Source of the DNA: Crocinitomicaceae bacterium
Lineage (GTDB): Bacteria; Bacteroidota; Bacteroidia; Flavobacteriales_D; Crocinitomicaceae
NCBI GenBank assembly: GCA_030730025.1
Contig: JANQWC010000028.1
Location: 74,454 to 132,099 of the forward strand
Direction of reading: 5' to 3'
DNA: 57,646 bases
Shown here: piece by piece, positions 16,252 to 23,811 of the stretch
How positions within the stretch are numbered: the first letter of the stretch is position 1
Layout: every line of letters begins with the position of its first letter
Made by a program: the position numbers and the translations under genes
The notes under the pieces: model-generated
Database searches by the model: none
What the model was told of the DNA's origin: nothing
The model's input: the letters and a program-made list of their open reading frames with translations, nothing else

Positions 16252-16283
16252 CAAAAATACGAAATTCTTGTGATTCTATGCAA
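16252..16283 (-). promoter_or_regulatory. SRP RNA promoter (TTG-N21-TATTTTTG)
   Basis: On the minus strand TTG at 16283-16281 is followed after 21 bases by TATTTTTG at 16259-16252, an exact TAnnTTTG box. The predicted start G at 16248 is 4 bases past the box. The -33 element overlaps the last codons of the upstream acidic protein gene. Confidence 0.7.
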
Positions 16284-16755
16284 TAATTGCGCGGTTCAAT
16301 AAAGAAATCATGGCCAAACTCACAATAAAGAGCTGGGTGGCAGTTTCTTCTGAGAGTGCAGTACCGTCTTCATCTTCTTCTGAAACTTCCATTGCCATGA
16401 ATTGAGCCAAGAAGGGTTGGTCGCAGAAAGATTCAATGATTTCTTCGTCTTCGCTTTCAAAATACTGATCGAGCATGTCAAAGAAAGGCTCTTCTAATGC
16501 ATCGATGTCTTCTTCGGTGATGGTACGCAGTTCAATGCCATCTTGTTTGAAGGCTTCAAGTACCAAGCAGAAATAGTAAATCAACAAGCCTTCGAGGTCA
16601 TCGTTTTTGTATTCCTCAGGCGCAGTCATGACATAGCCTAATAAGGCTTCTTGTGCATCGGCATAGCGCTCCGTAATGTTTTCGAGTTGTTCGTCGGTGA
16701 GGTTATCTACGACCTCAATGGCCTTTTCGATGGCCGCTAAAGAAACTTGTTTCAT
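16276..16755 (-). CDS. Hypothetical acidic protein
   Basis: I do not recognise this 159-residue protein. It is strongly acidic (runs such as SEDEEIIES and SEEDEDGT) and predicted mostly helical, without signal peptide; only the C-terminal SLAMISLLNRAII is hydrophobic. The N-terminus LAAIEKAIEVVDNLTDEQLENITERYADAQEALLGYV (split) suggests amphipathic helices. It is transcribed from an exact TACCTTTG box at 16776-16769, so expression seems real. Its last codons overlap the -33 element of the SRP RNA promoter. No function can be given. Confidence 0.75.
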   Translation of the reverse strand: MKQVSLAAIEKAIEVVDNLTDEQLENITERYADAQEALLGYVMTAPEEYKNDDLEGLLIYYFCLVLEAFKQDGIELRTITEEDIDALEEPFFDMLDQYFESEDEEIIESFCDQPFLAQFMAMEVSEEDEDGTALSEETATQLFIVSLAMISLLNRAIIA

Positions 16756-16768
16756 AAAATAATTTTGG

Positions 16769-16776
16769 CAAAGGTA
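16769..16776 (-). promoter_or_regulatory. -7 box TACCTTTG of the acidic protein gene
   Basis: An exact TAnnTTTG match on the minus strand, 13 bases before the ATG at 16755. No clear -33 TTG is seen. Confidence 0.4.
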
Positions 16777-16837
16777 GTTTATTTCTCGCTCTTCATTCTG
16801 TGTAACATGGGCTACAAATCAAAATGTAACAAGTTCT

Positions 16838-16845
16838 TAACTTTG
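16838..16845 (+). promoter_or_regulatory. -7 box TAACTTTG of the DUF6132-rhodanese operon
   Basis: TAACTTTG matches TAnnTTTG exactly and ends 8 bases before the ATG at 16854, giving a short leader. No -33 TTG is found at normal distance. Confidence 0.45.
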
Positions 16846-16853
16846 TACTCGAA

Positions 16854-17084
16854 ATGAAAAAGATACTGCATTCCGAAAAATACTTCACCGCAATTGGTTA
16901 CCTCCTTGGTGGCATTCTGGGGTATGTTTATTTTATCCAGTTTCCTTGTACGACAGGTTGTGCGTTGAGAAGTACGCCTTATGCAACAATTTTACTGGGT
17001 TTATTGTTAGGTGGTACCGTTTTTCAATTCATTTTCGAAATTATCAACCCTAAAAATAAAAAAGATGTCAAAAACAATCATTGA
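16854..17084 (+). CDS. DUF6132-like small membrane protein
   Basis: The 76-residue protein has two hydrophobic segments (about residues 13-30 and 43-63) separated by FPCTTGCALRSTPYAT, which carries a Cys pair CTTGC. This layout fits the small DUF6132 family of Bacteroidota. The C-terminal tail is short and basic. The last 20 bases overlap the start of the first rhodanese gene, implying coupled translation. With two rhodaneses downstream, a role in sulfur (persulfide/thiosulfate) handling at the membrane is plausible; the Cys pair could be the redox-active element. That role is inference. Confidence 0.75.
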   Translation: MKKILHSEKYFTAIGYLLGGILGYVYFIQFPCTTGCALRSTPYATILLGLLLGGTVFQFIFEIINPKNKKDVKNNH

Positions 17085-17319
17085 TGTGCGCACGCACGCT
17101 GAGTTTGCTGGTGGCCATGTCGCTGGTTCAATCAACATTCCACTCCAAGAAATTGTGTCTCATGTAGAGCAAATCAAGGCAATGGAGCAACCAATTATCT
17201 TCTGTTGTGCTTCGGGTAACCGCTCAGGGCAAGCCACACATTATTTTCAATCTATTGGTGTAGATTGCGAAAACGGCGGTTCTTGGTTAGATGTGAATTA
17301 CCTGGTTGCTCAAAATTAA
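17065..17319 (+). CDS. Single-domain rhodanese-like protein (first of a tandem pair)
   Basis: The start at 17065 gives an 84-residue cytosolic rhodanese domain: IIDVRTHAEFAGGHVAGSINIPL at the front (split), then the active-site loop CCASGNRSGQA, in which the second Cys is the persulfide carrier, and the C-terminal NGGSW block. Single-domain rhodaneses of this size (GlpE/PspE-like) move sulfane sulfur between small thiols and proteins. It overlaps the DUF6132 gene by 20 bases and is followed after 4 bases by a second rhodanese, so the three are one operon. Confidence 0.88.
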   Translation: MSKTIIDVRTHAEFAGGHVAGSINIPLQEIVSHVEQIKAMEQPIIFCCASGNRSGQATHYFQSIGVDCENGGSWLDVNYLVAQN

Positions 17320-17323
17320 GGTC

Positions 17324-17626
17324 ATGTCCTTACTTAAAAAATTATTTGGAGGCAGCAGCGTGAATTATGCTGAACTCGTGAAGCAAGGCGCCATGATCAT
17401 CGATGTGCGCAGCCCTACAGAATTCAAAGGTGGTCACATCAAAGGAGCAGTCAATATACCTTTGCAGTCTTTGCAAGCAAGTATGTCAAAGGTCCCAAAG
17501 AACAAAACCATCATTACTTGCTGTGCGTCTGGTATGCGCAGCGGTAGTGCCAAAAGCTTGCTCAAGGCAGCTGGCTACGACGTGCACAACGGCGGCGGCT
17601 GGATGAGCCTCAAAGGCAAAATCTAA
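17324..17626 (+). CDS. Single-domain rhodanese-like protein (second of a tandem pair)
   Basis: This 100-residue rhodanese starts with a basic/hydrophobic lead (SLLKKLFGGSSVNYAELV) and then the domain: IIDVRSPTEFKGGHIKGAVNIPL (split), the active loop CCASGMRSGSA and NGGGWMSL at the end. The similarity to its neighbour shows that they arose by duplication. The second copy carries an extra N-terminal helix of about 20 residues that might touch the membrane or a partner. A strong bidirectional terminator follows. Confidence 0.88.
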   Translation: MSLLKKLFGGSSVNYAELVKQGAMIIDVRSPTEFKGGHIKGAVNIPLQSLQASMSKVPKNKTIITCCASGMRSGSAKSLLKAAGYDVHNGGGWMSLKGKI

Positions 17627-17640
17627 GATGTATACAAATC

Positions 17641-17669
17641 AAAAAAGGCGACCATTGGTCGCCTTTTTT
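17641..17669. terminator. Bidirectional intrinsic terminator
   Basis: A perfect 13-pair stem AAAAAAGGCGACC / GGTCGCCTTTTTT with a 3-base loop separates the convergent rhodanese operon and the peptidase gene. The T and A runs on either side let it work in both directions. Confidence 0.9.
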
Positions 17670-17683
17670 GTTGGATAGCATTT

Positions 17684-19792
17684 TTATTTATTGTACTCCA
17701 AAATATACAGTAACACCTTTTCCATCAAATGCGCGCGGTCTTTGCCACTCACGTTGTGTGGGTGCATTGGGTAGACAAAGTAATCTGCCTGCACGCCGTT
17801 TTCGATAAACGACTTGAGCAAAGCCTCGTTGTGCTGCATCACCACCACATCATCTACGGTACCATGAATCAGCAATAATTTACCTTTTAAATTCTTGGTG
17901 TGGTTCAAGAGTGAATTGGCTTGGTAGCCTTCTGGGTTTTGTTCGGGGCGGTCCATGTAGCGCTCGCCGTACATGATTTCATAGAATTTCCAGTCGGTAA
18001 CAGGCCCGCCTGCAACCCCAACATTGAACACACCCGCTTGGCGCAGCATTAAACTGGTGGTCATGAAGCCGCCAAAAGACCAACCATGGACCGCCATGCG
18101 CTGGCCATCGATGTAAGGCAAAGACTTCAGGAAGTCCACACCCGTGAGCTGATCTTCCATTTCTACGGTACCCAACTGACGGTGGATCTGACTTTCGAAT
18201 GCAAAGCCACGTTCGCCAGAGCCGCGGTTGTCTAATGTAAACACGATGTAGCCTTGATTGGCCAGCCAGTGCATCCACAAATTGGCACCCGCCAACCAAC
18301 TGTTGGTCACCATTTGCGCATGTGGCCCGCCGTAGACATAAACCAACACAGGATATTTTTTAGTCGGGTCAAAGTCCGCAGGCTTGATCATGCGGTAATA
18401 AAGCGCCGAACCATCTTTTCCTTTGATATTGCCAATTTCGGTGCTGCCAATATTGTATTCGGCTAATTTATCTGGTGAATCTTGCAGGAGTTTGGCCATT
18501 TTCCCGTTTAAGGTCATGACGTATTCTTTGTTGGCAACCTCAACACTGCTATAGCCATCATAATAGTAAGCTCCTTTTGGTGCCAAAGCAAAACGGTGTG
18601 TGCCTTCTGCGTTGGTGAGTAGGCGTTGGTTGCCTTGCAAATCGACCTCGTAAACAAGGGTGTTACATGGATTGGCTCCGGTTGCAGAAAAGTAAATTTT
18701 ACTGCCGTCTTCATTCGCTTCGAGGATGTCCTTGATCACAAATTTGTTGGCTGTTACGGTCTTCATGATTTGTCCGTTGATGTCGACATAATAAAGGTTG
18801 TTGAAGCCATTCTTTTCGGAAATCCAAATGAAGTTGTCTGAGGTATTCGAAGGGAAAAAAGCAGGGTGTTCGGGCTCTACCCATTTGTCGTTTTGTTCTT
18901 CCCACAAGGTGCGCACGAGGTTCCCTTTTAAATCGTAGAGATACAACCACATATGATTCTGATCGCGATTGACCTCCGCCACCAAAAGGTATTTTTCACT
19001 CGGTGTAAAAGACACGTTGGTTAAGTAAGCATCTGCGCCTGAACGCGGGCTAATGAAAACCGTTTTTTTACTTTTTAAATTGTAAATTCCCACCTTTGGT
19101 TTTTCTGACGCTTGGCCAGCCATCGGATACTTGATAAACCGCACTGCACCCGGCGTTTGGTTGATGTCTAAAAGCGGGTAGTCATGTACCGCACTTTCAT
19201 CCTTTTGATAAAAAGCGAGTAAGGCACCAGAATTGGACCAGAAAATACCTTCTGAAATACCGAATTCACTGCGCGCATAGGTTTGGCCTGAAACAATGTT
19301 TTTGTCTTTGTTTTTGGTGACCGCGCGCCCGTCGACATATAAATTGTTGTCTATAGTATAAGCCAAGCGCTTACTTGCCGCATGAAAATGAACGTTTTCG
19401 CCGCCATCTTGCACTTTTTGTACGCTTCCCGTTTTGGTAGCTACATTATAAAGCGCATAAACGCTACCGCCATCAGAAACCTCTAATACGTCTTTACTGA
19501 TCCAGGTCGCAAAAGCCAAATGCGGAAAAGAAGTACCGAGTTTTTCATTGATTTGGGCCAACGAAACGAGTTCACTCGATTTTTCTGAACTCACTGAGCT
19601 CACCTCCATGCTCTTCCAGTCGGCACTACACACTGTATATTGATCGGTGTCTGGGACCCATTGGAAATTATTGAGGCGCACCGGCGAGAGTGCACGTTGC
19701 TTGAGCACAGACTCCTTGAGGTCAAAGGATTTCTTTTGACCAAAACTAACGAAAGCCAGTCCGATGAATAGGAATTGAAAGAAGTGTTTCAT
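17684..19792 (-). CDS. Prolyl oligopeptidase family S9 (DPP-IV-like) secreted peptidase
   Basis: The start at 19792 (MKHFFQFLFIGLAFVSFGQK) gives a signal peptide and 702 residues. The N-terminal about 440 residues form a DPP-IV-type beta-propeller (DPPIV_N). The C-terminal alpha/beta hydrolase has the nucleophile Ser572 in GWSFGG, the Asp in HGTVDDVV (647/648), and His679 in PMHPHNVSG. The double-Glu motif of true DPP-IV is not obvious by eye, though the propeller contains NRDQNHMWLYLYD. Such periplasmic enzymes cut Xaa-Pro dipeptides from peptide N-termini. The 3' neighbour order is reversed: the DUF2461 gene lies upstream and overlaps by ATGA (19789-19792). Confidence 0.9.
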   Translation of the reverse strand: MKHFFQFLFIGLAFVSFGQKKSFDLKESVLKQRALSPVRLNNFQWVPDTDQYTVCSADWKSMEVSSVSSEKSSELVSLAQINEKLGTSFPHLAFATWISKDVLEVSDGGSVYALYNVATKTGSVQKVQDGGENVHFHAASKRLAYTIDNNLYVDGRAVTKNKDKNIVSGQTYARSEFGISEGIFWSNSGALLAFYQKDESAVHDYPLLDINQTPGAVRFIKYPMAGQASEKPKVGIYNLKSKKTVFISPRSGADAYLTNVSFTPSEKYLLVAEVNRDQNHMWLYLYDLKGNLVRTLWEEQNDKWVEPEHPAFFPSNTSDNFIWISEKNGFNNLYYVDINGQIMKTVTANKFVIKDILEANEDGSKIYFSATGANPCNTLVYEVDLQGNQRLLTNAEGTHRFALAPKGAYYYDGYSSVEVANKEYVMTLNGKMAKLLQDSPDKLAEYNIGSTEIGNIKGKDGSALYYRMIKPADFDPTKKYPVLVYVYGGPHAQMVTNSWLAGANLWMHWLANQGYIVFTLDNRGSGERGFAFESQIHRQLGTVEMEDQLTGVDFLKSLPYIDGQRMAVHGWSFGGFMTTSLMLRQAGVFNVGVAGGPVTDWKFYEIMYGERYMDRPEQNPEGYQANSLLNHTKNLKGKLLLIHGTVDDVVVMQHNEALLKSFIENGVQADYFVYPMHPHNVSGKDRAHLMEKVLLYILEYNK

Positions 19793-20463
19793 GAACGTTG
19801 TATAAATTGATTGAAAAATAGTTCGAGTGGCCGCCCAGTCCGGTAGCATTCAAGCATGATTTGATCGAGCTTGGGGTCTAGGAGCGTTTCGGCTTCAAAT
19901 GTACTGTAAAAATAAAATTGTTTATTGTAAATGAGGGGTTCTAGCGCCCCGGCCTCAAGAAAATCCTTGTCAATTTTTTTGTTTTTTTCGCCGTGGATCT
20001 CGCCAAACAACGTCCTGAACTGCTTGTCGGAACACAATTTTTGAAATGCAGCAAGGTTGTTGGCGATGCCTTCGCGCAGCGCAAACAAGTCATCTTTTTC
20101 AATTTCATAAACCCCGCCATACGCCCGCACATGCGCAGGTCCGAATTCAAAATAAATACCGTGAATAGAACTGCTCTTCTTCCCGTTTGGCGAAATCACG
20201 GCCGAACACTGCATCTTGTACGGTGTTTTGTCCTTAGAAAAACGAATGTCGCGGTTGATCCGAAAAATACAGTCCGAAGCCTTCAACTCTTTAAAAGCGG
20301 GCTCGTCTTTGGCAATAGTGTCGATGAGGTGCTGTGTAAACGCCTTAAATGGTTCCTTCACGCTGGTTTCATAGCGCTTGCGGTTGACATCAAACCATTC
20401 TTTGTGGTTGTTGGCAGCTAATTCCTTGAAAAATTCTAGATAATCTGCAGTAAAAAAGGACAT
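19789..20463 (-). CDS. DUF2461 family protein (TIGR02453)
   Basis: The start at 20463 gives 224 residues and matches the DUF2461 opening: FFTADYLEFFKELAANNHKEWFDVNRKRYE (split). Further family blocks are IFRINRDIRFSKDKTPYKMQ and FEFGPAHVRAYGGVYEIEKDDL (split). The family is widespread, cytosolic, and has no proven function. It is co-translated with the DPP-IV-like peptidase through an ATGA overlap. No box of the TAnnTTTG type is evident just upstream on the minus strand. Confidence 0.88.
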   Translation of the reverse strand: MSFFTADYLEFFKELAANNHKEWFDVNRKRYETSVKEPFKAFTQHLIDTIAKDEPAFKELKASDCIFRINRDIRFSKDKTPYKMQCSAVISPNGKKSSSIHGIYFEFGPAHVRAYGGVYEIEKDDLFALREGIANNLAAFQKLCSDKQFRTLFGEIHGEKNKKIDKDFLEAGALEPLIYNKQFYFYSTFEAETLLDPKLDQIMLECYRTGRPLELFFNQFIQRS

Positions 20464-20602
20464 GGGGTAAAAATACGAAAAGCGTTCAAAAACCAATACT
20501 ATTTTAACTTTCTATAAGTTGCATGAATGATATCATAAAATGCACAATTACAAACACAAGTGTGAAAATATAAAAACGAATTTAGTAACTCCTAGCGCTC
20601 AG

Positions 20603-20610
20603 TATTTTTG
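20603..20610 (+). promoter_or_regulatory. -7 box TATTTTTG of the HTH gene
   Basis: An exact TAnnTTTG match, 12 bases before the ATG at 20623. There is no clear TTG at -33. Confidence 0.4.
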
Positions 20611-20622
20611 CAGCTTTGCAAC

Positions 20623-20913
20623 ATGGAGCAACTTATTGGTGCGCAAATTCGAGAGATTGTTGAGAAACGCGGTATGACCGTTACAGAATTTGCCAAACGC
20701 ATCAATAAATCGCGGGAAAATGCTTACTCTATTTTTTCGCGCAAAACAATCGATACAGGCCTGCTTGTATTGATAGGCGAGGTGCTTTCTTTCGATTTTT
20801 TCAAGCAGTACAGCACAGACTACAGGCTTTTGGAGGGAAACTATGAGCAAAACCTTGCGGAAAACCGGATGTTGCGCGACTACAATCTATTATTGAAGAA
20901 AGATAAAAAGTAA
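20623..20913 (+). CDS. Small XRE-like helix-turn-helix protein
   Basis: This 96-residue protein has a Cro/C1-type HTH over about residues 5-60: IGAQIREIVEKRGMTVTEFAKRINKSRENAYSIFSRKTI (split), with TVTEFAKRI and SRENAYSIF as the two recognition helices. A short C-terminal helical tail (LAENRMLRDYNLLLKKDKK) follows and may dimerise. It resembles the many small Bacteroidota HTH proteins whose targets are unknown. It lies alone between DUF2461 and rpsF. The rpsF promoter begins directly after it. Confidence 0.85.
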   Translation: MEQLIGAQIREIVEKRGMTVTEFAKRINKSRENAYSIFSRKTIDTGLLVLIGEVLSFDFFKQYSTDYRLLEGNYEQNLAENRMLRDYNLLLKKDKK

Positions 20914-20931
20914 GGTTGTTGCCTTTGAAAC

Positions 20932-20961
20932 TTGCGAATTCGCTTATTCTCGCTATCTTTG
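20932..20961 (+). promoter_or_regulatory. Promoter of rpsF-rpsR-rplI (TTG-N19-TATCTTTG)
   Basis: TTG at 20932-20934 and TATCTTTG at 20954-20961 are spaced by 19 bases, matching the Bacteroidota sigma consensus. The bases after the box (CACCC) are the same as after the ndk promoter box at 54070. Confidence 0.75.
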
Positions 20962-20996
20962 CACCCCAAATAGTATATTAATTAAAGTTTAACCTT

Positions 20997-21335
20997 ATGA
21001 ATTCTTACGAAACTGTTTTCATTTTAACTCCCGTTTTGTCTGATGAGCAGGCAAAGGAAGCAGTACAGAAATTCGAAGGCGAGATCACCTCAAAAGGAGG
21101 TAAAATCAAGCATTCGGAGAGCTGGGGTTTGCGCAAATTGGCCTACCCAATCCAGAAAAAATCAACAGGATTTTATTTCCTAGTTGAATTTGAAGCTGAA
21201 GGCAACGTTGTTGCAGATTACGAATTGATGATGAAGCGCGACGAGCGTGTTCTCCGATTCTTAACTGTAAAAATGGACACCGATCACCTTGCCTACGCTG
21301 ACAAGCGTCGTGCAAAAGCTGGAGCTACTGCCTAA
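20997..21335 (+). CDS. rpsF: 30S ribosomal protein S6
   Basis: The 112-residue protein matches bS6: it opens with [16 protein letters not shown], the central part has [23 protein letters not shown] (split), and [10 protein letters not shown] closes the core fold. S6 binds with S18 to the central domain of 16S rRNA. It is the first gene of the usual Bacteroidota rpsF-rpsR-rplI operon, with no ssb or priB between. Confidence 0.97.
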   Translation: MNSYETVFILTPVLSDEQAKEAVQKFEGEITSKGGKIKHSESWGLRKLAYPIQKKSTGFYFLVEFEAEGNVVADYELMMKRDERVLRFLTVKMDTDHLAYADKRRAKAGATA

Positions 21336-21365
21336 TTTATTGTCAAACCCATTAAACAACGAGAC

Positions 21366-21626
21366 ATGTCAAACGATATCCGTTACCTTACTCCGATCAA
21401 CATCGATATTAAAAAGGAGAAGTATTGCCGCTTTAAGAAAAGTGGAATTAAATTCATCGACTACAAAGACGCTAGCTTCTTATTGAAATTAGTGAACGAA
21501 CAAGGTAAAATTTTACCGCGTCGCATTACCGGTACTTCCCAGAAGTATCAAAAACGTGTCAACAAAGCCATCAAGCGCGCGCGTCACCTCGCGATTTTGC
21601 CTTACGTTGGCGACATGTTGAAATAA
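21366..21626 (+). CDS. rpsR: 30S ribosomal protein S18
   Basis: The 86-residue protein matches bS18: [19 protein letters not shown], then [30 protein letters not shown] (split), with the basic C-terminal segment that contacts 16S rRNA and S6. The ends ALLPYV-type (AILPYVGDM) are also typical. It lies 30 bases after rpsF and 30 bases before rplI. Confidence 0.97.
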   Translation: MSNDIRYLTPINIDIKKEKYCRFKKSGIKFIDYKDASFLLKLVNEQGKILPRRITGTSQKYQKRVNKAIKRARHLAILPYVGDMLK

Positions 21627-21656
21627 GTCATTGTTGAACGATATAACTGAGAAATC

Positions 21657-22103
21657 ATGGAAGTCATTCTTAAGAAAAATGTAGATAAACTCGGTTACAC
21701 CAATGAGGTAGTAACTGTTAAGCCAGGATACGGACGTAATTTCCTTATCCCGCAAGGGTATGCTGTATTAGCTACCGCAAGTGCCAAAAAAGCACACGAA
21801 GAAATCATGCGTCAGAAGTCGCACAAAGAATCTAAAATGTTAGGTGAAGCCCAAGCAATTGCAGCTAAACTTGCTGAAGTTACTTTGAGCATCGCTACCA
21901 AAGCAGGTGAAAACGGCAAAATCTTCGGATCAATCAATACCGTTCAAATTGCTGAAGCACTTCGCGAAGCTGGTTTCGATATCGATCGCAAATCTTTGAA
22001 AATCAAAGAAGAGCCGATTCGTGACCTCGGTACTTTTGAAGCTGAAGCCAACCTTTACAAAGGCGTGAAGCAAACTTTCAAAATTGAAGTAGTTAGCGAA
22101 TAA
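21657..22103 (+). CDS. rplI: 50S ribosomal protein L9
   Basis: The 148-residue length and the opening MEVILKKNVDKLGYTNEVV with KPGYGRNFLIPQGYA, the bL9 signature, identify the protein. The long connecting helix and the C-terminal domain (FGSINTVQIAEALREAG, FDIDRKSLKI) are complete. L9 binds near the L1 stalk of 23S rRNA and supports frame maintenance. A strong terminator follows 19 bases after the stop. Confidence 0.97.
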   Translation: MEVILKKNVDKLGYTNEVVTVKPGYGRNFLIPQGYAVLATASAKKAHEEIMRQKSHKESKMLGEAQAIAAKLAEVTLSIATKAGENGKIFGSINTVQIAEALREAGFDIDRKSLKIKEEPIRDLGTFEAEANLYKGVKQTFKIEVVSE

Positions 22104-22122
22104 GCTACTGCTCCTAACACAT

Positions 22123-22154
22123 AAAAAAAGCCTCGCATTTGCGAGGCTTTTTTT
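22123..22154. terminator. Bidirectional intrinsic terminator after rplI
   Basis: A perfect 14-pair stem AAAAAAAGCCTCGC / GCGAGGCTTTTTTT with loop ATTT. It lies between convergent rplI and hldD and can serve both. Confidence 0.92.
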
Positions 22155-22176
22155 ATGCTTTGAAATTCTAAATGAA

Positions 22177-23136
22177 TTAAAGTGCTTTGACCAAGTGTTC
22201 TTTCACATAATTGCTCACGCCTTCTTCTAAACTATGAAACCCACCTGTGTAGCCAGCTGCCAATAGTTTGGACATATCGGCTTGGGTAAAGTATTGGTAT
22301 TTGTCTCGGATGTCAATGGGGGTATCGATAAAGGAGATGTTTGGCGCGAGGTCTAGGGCCTCGAAGGTGAGGCGAGCTAAATCGTAAAATGTACGCGCAA
22401 GTCCGGAGCCAAGGTTGTAAAGGCCGCTTTCAGGGAGTGTGTCTTGTAAAAACTGACAAACTTTGGCTACGTCCTTGACATAGACGAAGTCGCGGAGTTG
22501 TTCGCCGTCTTTGTAGTCTGGGTGGTGCGATTTGAAAAGATTCATGGCGCCATTGGCCTGAATTTGTTTGTAGGTGTGCAGCACCACGCTGGCCATGCGA
22601 CCTTTGTGGTATTCTTTTGGGCCGTAGACATTAAAGAACTTGAGCCCGTACCAATGGGGAGGTGTTTGGTCTTGGGCGAGTGCCCAAATGTCAAAATCGT
22701 TCTTGGATTTGCCGTACAAGTTGAGTGGCTGCAACTGGCTGCTCAGGGCGTGCTCGTCTTTGTAGCCGAATTCGCCAAGGCCGTAGGTGGCTGCAGAGCT
22801 TGCGTAAACCAACGGAATTTGCTGTGCCGAACAAATGCGCCATATGGCTTGGCTGTAGTGCAAATTGAGGTGATCTAGCGCTGCTTGGCTCTTTTCGGTG
22901 GTGTCGGTGCGCGCACCGAGGTGGAAAACGAATGAAACGGAAGCTGCGTTTTCTTCGAACCAGGGCAAAAAGGCCTCGCGGTCTATGCATTGTTCAAAGG
23001 AGAGGTTGGTCCAGTTTGGTTTTTTGGACTCTGCTGAAAAGTCGTCTACTAAAATGAGGTCTTGCTGGCCCGCAGCGTTGAGTGCTTCTGCTAAATAGCT
23101 GGCAATAAAGCCTGCTGCACCTGTTACTACAATCAT
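22177..23136 (-). CDS. hldD: ADP-glyceromanno-heptose 6-epimerase
   Basis: The start at 23136 (MIVVTGAAGFIAS) gives a 319-residue extended short-chain dehydrogenase. The N-terminal glycine motif is VTGAAGFIAS; LGARTDTTE is the HldD-typical variant of the 'LGAxSxT' block; YASSAATYG and NLYGKSK hold the Ser/Thr and the Tyr-x3-Lys catalytic set; FNVYGPKEYHKGRMASV is diagnostic for HldD/RfaD. It makes ADP-L-glycero-D-manno-heptose for the LPS core. The gene begins one base after the stop of the deoxynucleoside kinase gene. The other heptose genes are not in the window. Confidence 0.92.
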   Translation of the reverse strand: MIVVTGAAGFIASYLAEALNAAGQQDLILVDDFSAESKKPNWTNLSFEQCIDREAFLPWFEENAASVSFVFHLGARTDTTEKSQAALDHLNLHYSQAIWRICSAQQIPLVYASSAATYGLGEFGYKDEHALSSQLQPLNLYGKSKNDFDIWALAQDQTPPHWYGLKFFNVYGPKEYHKGRMASVVLHTYKQIQANGAMNLFKSHHPDYKDGEQLRDFVYVKDVAKVCQFLQDTLPESGLYNLGSGLARTFYDLARLTFEALDLAPNISFIDTPIDIRDKYQYFTQADMSKLLAAGYTGGFHSLEEGVSNYVKEHLVKAL

Positions 23137-23137
23137 G

Positions 23138-23752
23138 TCAGAACAAGCCGTTGATTTCGGCGTCAATTACATTGATGATTTTTCCGAGGTCTTCTTGGTT
23201 CTCAGGAAAGCGGTTGTTGTCGACGTCAATGATGAGTAATTTGCCTTTGTCGTAGGTAGAGATCCAGGCTTCATAGCGCTCGTTGAGGCGCTTGAGGTAG
23301 TCTAGGCGAATGCTTTCTTCGTAATCGCGACCGCGTTGCTGGATTTGCGAAACCAAGGTAGGAACGCTGGCACGCAAGTAAATGAGTAAGTCTGGCGCAG
23401 ATACGAATGAATCCATGAGGTTGAACAGCGAAAAGTAGTTTTCGAAGTCACGGGTAGTCATGAGGCCCATGGAGTGAAGGTTGGGCGCAAAAATAAAGGC
23501 GTCTTCGTAGATGGTGCGGTCTTGAATGACGGTATGGGTAGATTCTTTGATTTCTTGGATTTGCGTAAAGCGGCTATTGAGGTAATAGATTTGCAGATTG
23601 AAAGACCAACGCTGCATGTCGTGGTAGAAATCGTTGAGATAGGGGTTTTGATCGACGTCTTCGAAGTGGGTGTCCCAGTTGTAATGTTTTGAAAGTAAAT
23701 TGGTTAGGGTGGTTTTTCCGGAACCGATATTTCCTGCGATAGCGACGTGCAT
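23138..23752 (-). CDS. Deoxynucleoside kinase
   Basis: The 204-residue protein belongs to the dNK/dGK family. The P-loop is IAGNIGSGKTT at residues 4-14; FEDVDQNPYLNDFYHDM and WSFNLQIYYLNSRF match the substrate-binding helices; QDRTIYEDAFIFA holds the DRx catalytic motif; LID-like RGRDYEESI follows. These enzymes phosphorylate deoxyadenosine/deoxyguanosine or related nucleosides for salvage. It is the first gene of a two-gene operon with hldD (1-base gap), a pairing without an obvious biochemical link. Confidence 0.9.
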   Translation of the reverse strand: MHVAIAGNIGSGKTTLTNLLSKHYNWDTHFEDVDQNPYLNDFYHDMQRWSFNLQIYYLNSRFTQIQEIKESTHTVIQDRTIYEDAFIFAPNLHSMGLMTTRDFENYFSLFNLMDSFVSAPDLLIYLRASVPTLVSQIQQRGRDYEESIRLDYLKRLNERYEAWISTYDKGKLLIIDVDNNRFPENQEDLGKIINVIDAEINGLF

Positions 23753-23811
23753 AACTAAAAATTTAGAGGGCTAAAGTACGACATTTACAGTGAAACGTCA
23801 AAAATTGCGCC

